Positions 7,158 through 12,475 of a DNA stretch of 12,475 nt are shown in pieces. Source of the stretch: an uncultured Mycoplasma sp. (GTDB taxonomy: Bacteria; Bacillota_I; Bacilli_A; Mycoplasmatales; Metamycoplasmataceae); the NCBI GenBank assembly GCA_947041065.1, contig CAMRCV010000006.1, positions 1-12,475 of the forward strand, written 5' to 3'. Below the pieces are notes generated by a model. It was not told the DNA's origin. It saw only the letters and a list, made by a program, of their open reading frames with translations, and made no database searches. The translations under genes were made by a program, and so were the position numbers. Position 1 is the stretch's first letter, and each line of letters begins with the position of its first letter.

Positions 7158-8298
7158 AATCAACTACCTTAATAACGTACATCTCACAAGGATAACCAAA
7201 TTTATCATTATATTTTTTGACTAATTCTTGTTCTAATGTTTTAACGCTATTTTTATGAGTTAAAACAATAACACAACCACCAAATCCAGCGCCAGTCATT
7301 CTTGCTCCTAAAATGCCATCAATTGCATTAGCTTGATCGACAATAAAATCAGATTCATCACAAGAAACTTCATATAATTCTTTTAGACCCTTATGACCCT
7401 CATTTAATATTTTTCCCATTGCAACATAATCATTTAATGGTAATAAAGAAATAAAATCATTTACTCTATTTTGTTCTTCTACAGCAAACTTAACTCTTTT
7501 TTTAATTATCTCATTGCTAATCTTTTCAAGCTCGTTATCTAATTTACTTAAAGGAATTGAAGTTAAATTTTCATAAGTATTTGTTTGATTAATTAATTCT
7601 AATCCCTTTGACGTTTCTTCTACTCTTTCGTTATATTTAGAACCAACTAAATCTCTTTGTTTTTTAGTATTAAAAACTACAAATTGATAATCACCTAAAT
7701 TTATTTCATAGTTTGAAAATTGTAGAGTAGAAGTATTTAATAACATCAAATTATTTTCAATACCATTAGCAATAATAAATTGATCCATAATACCATTTTT
7801 TAAATTCATAAATTTATTTTCAACTTCTTTAAATAATTTAGCAACTTCTATACCATTAACTTCATAACCATATACTTTTAAAAGACCCTTTATAATCAAA
7901 ACACCAAACGAAGCTGATGATGATAATCCTGAAGAAGGAGGAATGATAGATGACACCGCAACACTAACACCACCTACTTCAAAATTATTATCTCTTAAAA
8001 TTTGAACACAACCTAAAACATAATTTAAGAATCCTCTAGTTTTATCATACTTAAAGTTTTTTTGGTCTTCTACTTTCCGAATACCTGCATCTTGAAAATT
8101 ATCAGAATAAATTTCAAAACAATCACTTTTTGAAAATGTTCCCATCATATATAAATCAATATTTGCAGGTAAAACATTTCCTCCCAAATAATCTATATGC
8201 TCTCCAATAATGTTAATTCTAGAAGGAGATAAAATTGTGGTTTGTGGCTCTACTCCAAATAACTCTTTATGTGTTTTTATTAAATTTTCTTTATTCAT
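7138..8298 (-). CDS. galK: Galactokinase
   Basis: Phosphorylates alpha-D-galactose with ATP to galactose-1-phosphate, the entry step of the Leloir pathway. The 386-residue protein shows all three GHMP-kinase motifs: the galactokinase signature SPSRINIIGEHIDYLGG (24-40), the ATP loop PPSSGLSSSAS (120-130) and GARMTGAGFGGC (331-342). The catalytic base is Asp172 in KNGIMDQF. ATG 8298 is preferred to an in-frame ATG 24 bases upstream because the resulting start MNKENLIKTHKELFG fits family N-termini and the purine stretch AGAAAGAG is well placed. ATG 8298 lies inside the galE stop region (ATGAATAA), an 8-bp overlap that suggests translational coupling. Its own 3' end overlaps the galT start by 20 bp. 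Confidence 0.97.
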   Translation of the reverse strand: MNKENLIKTHKELFGVEPQTTILSPSRINIIGEHIDYLGGNVLPANIDLYMMGTFSKSDCFEIYSDNFQDAGIRKVEDQKNFKYDKTRGFLNYVLGCVQILRDNNFEVGGVSVAVSSIIPPSSGLSSSASFGVLIIKGLLKVYGYEVNGIEVAKLFKEVENKFMNLKNGIMDQFIIANGIENNLMLLNTSTLQFSNYEINLGDYQFVVFNTKKQRDLVGSKYNERVEETSKGLELINQTNTYENLTSIPLSKLDNELEKISNEIIKKRVKFAVEEQNRVNDFISLLPLNDYVAMGKILNEGHKGLKELYEVSCDESDFIVDQANAIDGILGARMTGAGFGGCVIVLTHKNSVKTLEQELVKKYNDKFGYPCEMYVIKVVDCAKDIN

Positions 8299-9268
8299 TT
8301 TTATTACTCTTTCTAAAATCATATTCCGTTTTAATCATATTTTCTAATGAATATTTAGGAGTTCATTTCAAAACTTTATTTACTTTTGTTGTGTTAGCAA
8401 AAAGCTGAGCAGGATCTCCTTCTCTTCTATCAGACATTTCATTAGGAATATCAATTGATAAAGTTTCTATTGATTGATTTAAAACTTCTAATACTGAATA
8501 TCCATCTCCTGAACCTAAATTAAAAATATCTGACTTTTTGTTTTTTATAGATCATTCAAGACCTAAAATATGTGCTTCTACTAAATCTACAACATGAACA
8601 AAATCTCTAATACATGATCCATCTTTCGTTGGATAATCAGTTCCTAAAACTTTGAAAGTATTTTTTTGAATAGCACTATCTATTACACAAGGTAATAAGT
8701 GAGTAAGGGATTTTCCTTTGATTCCAATTTTTCCATTTTGATGTGCTCCTGCTACATTAAAATATCTAAAAATAACATAATTAGAATTTGTTGCATTTGC
8801 TCAACCTCTAATGATTGCTTCTGCAGCAAGTTTAGATTCACCATATGGATTAATTGGTTCTTTTAAATCGGTTTCCAATATTGGTACTGTTTTAGGTTCT
8901 CCATAAACCGCAGCAGTTGAAGAAAATACGAAATTTTTAACATTAAATATTGAAGCTACTTTTAATAATATTTCCACTCCATGAGTGTTGTTATTAAAAT
9001 ATTTTAATGGTTCTAAAACACTTTCAGGAACAATTATTAAACCAGCAAAATTCATTATTCCGATAATGTTTTTTTCTTTTTTAAATATTTGACTTAGTTG
9101 CTCTTCATCTCTAATATCCGCTTCATAAAAAGTTGCTTTTTCATGTATGTTGGATTTGAACCCTTTAGATAAATTATCTACAATAATTACATCATACCCC
9201 TTTTCAATTAAAGAATAAACTGCATGCGATCCTATATATCCTGCTCCACCTGTTACTAATATTTTCAT
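8291..9268 (-). CDS. galE: UDP-glucose 4-epimerase
   Basis: Interconverts UDP-galactose and UDP-glucose with tightly bound NAD, regenerating the UDP-glucose used by GalT; it can also supply UDP-galactose for glycolipids when galactose is absent. The 325 residues match the usual 325-340. The Rossmann glycine loop is GGAGYIGSH (7-15), the catalytic region is FSSTAAVYG (115-123), and the YxxxK pair is Tyr142/Lys146 in NPYGESK. FRYFNVAGAH, IRDFVHVVDL and the substrate-loop DRREGDPAQL near the C-terminus follow in order. Three tryptophans, including residue 156, are TGA. The start ATG 9268 has AGGAG six bases upstream, in the 12-bp gap after the lacZ stop. The stop overlaps the galK start. Confidence 0.97.
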
Positions 9269-9280
9269 TTTTATCTCCTT

Positions 9281-12418
<3,138 letters not shown>

Positions 12419-12475
12419 GTTTGCCCCTGTTGAAAATTAATTTAATATAATAATTAATTTAAATATTTAACACCG
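12419..12475 (-). promoter_or_regulatory. Leader and probable promoter of the lac-gal operon, cut by the window edge
   Basis: On the minus strand AGGGG (about 12424-12428) is the lacZ ribosome binding site. Upstream is pure AT sequence with overlapping -10 candidates TATTAT (12452-12447) and TATATT (12449-12444). A clear -35 is not seen and may lie beyond the edge. AAATTAATT (12434-12442) and AATTAATTT (12452-12460) form a perfect 9-bp inverted repeat with a 9-base spacer around the -10 candidates, and TTAAATATTTAA (12459-12470) is a further palindrome. These are operator candidates, though AT-rich sequence yields such repeats easily. Confidence 0.45.

Overview
The window is a piece of a low-GC mollicute genome that reads UGA as tryptophan. 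Every tryptophan codon I could read in frame (about 40, in gap, pgcA, galE, lacZ and the galT-galM gene) is TGA and none is TGG, and the genes only stay open under that code. Protein content and gene style fit the Entomoplasmatales / Mycoplasma mycoides side of the Mollicutes (Mesoplasma, Entomoplasma, Spiroplasma relatives), but the genus cannot be fixed from the sequence alone. The first 23 bases are not genomic: they match the 3' end of the Illumina TruSeq read-2 adapter, so the left edge is an assembly end.

Left part (24-2255) is housekeeping: the 3' end of der (ribosome-assembly GTPase), hup (HU), recU (Holliday junction resolvase, opposite strand) and gap (glyceraldehyde-3-phosphate dehydrogenase). 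hup and recU converge on one hairpin that covers both stop codons. gap has its own promoter, a hairpin at the predicted mRNA 5' end, and a strong terminator.

Middle part (2355-4765) holds a divergent pair: pgcA (phosphoglucomutase/phosphomannomutase, minus) and an RpiR/MurR-type sugar-phosphate regulator (plus). Between them lies a perfect 11-bp inverted repeat that covers the regulator's -10 box and ends one base before its start codon. The regulator appears to be translated from a leaderless mRNA.

Right part (4758-12418) is one tightly packed minus-strand operon: lacZ - galE - galK - galT::galM. Its genes are separated by 12 bp or overlap. With pgcA it encodes the whole route lactose -> galactose + glucose -> galactose-1-P -> glucose-1-P -> glucose-6-P, feeding glycolysis. 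No sugar transporter is present in the window. The most unusual item is the last gene of the operon: class II GalT and GalM are one uninterrupted 799-residue reading frame, apparently a bifunctional uridylyltransferase-mutarotase. The regulator gene converges on this gene with an 8-bp overlap and is the natural candidate controller of pgcA, the lac-gal operon, or both; that link is inference.

No gene-free stretch exceeds 300 bases. I saw no tRNA, rRNA, CRISPR array, insertion sequence or prophage gene.
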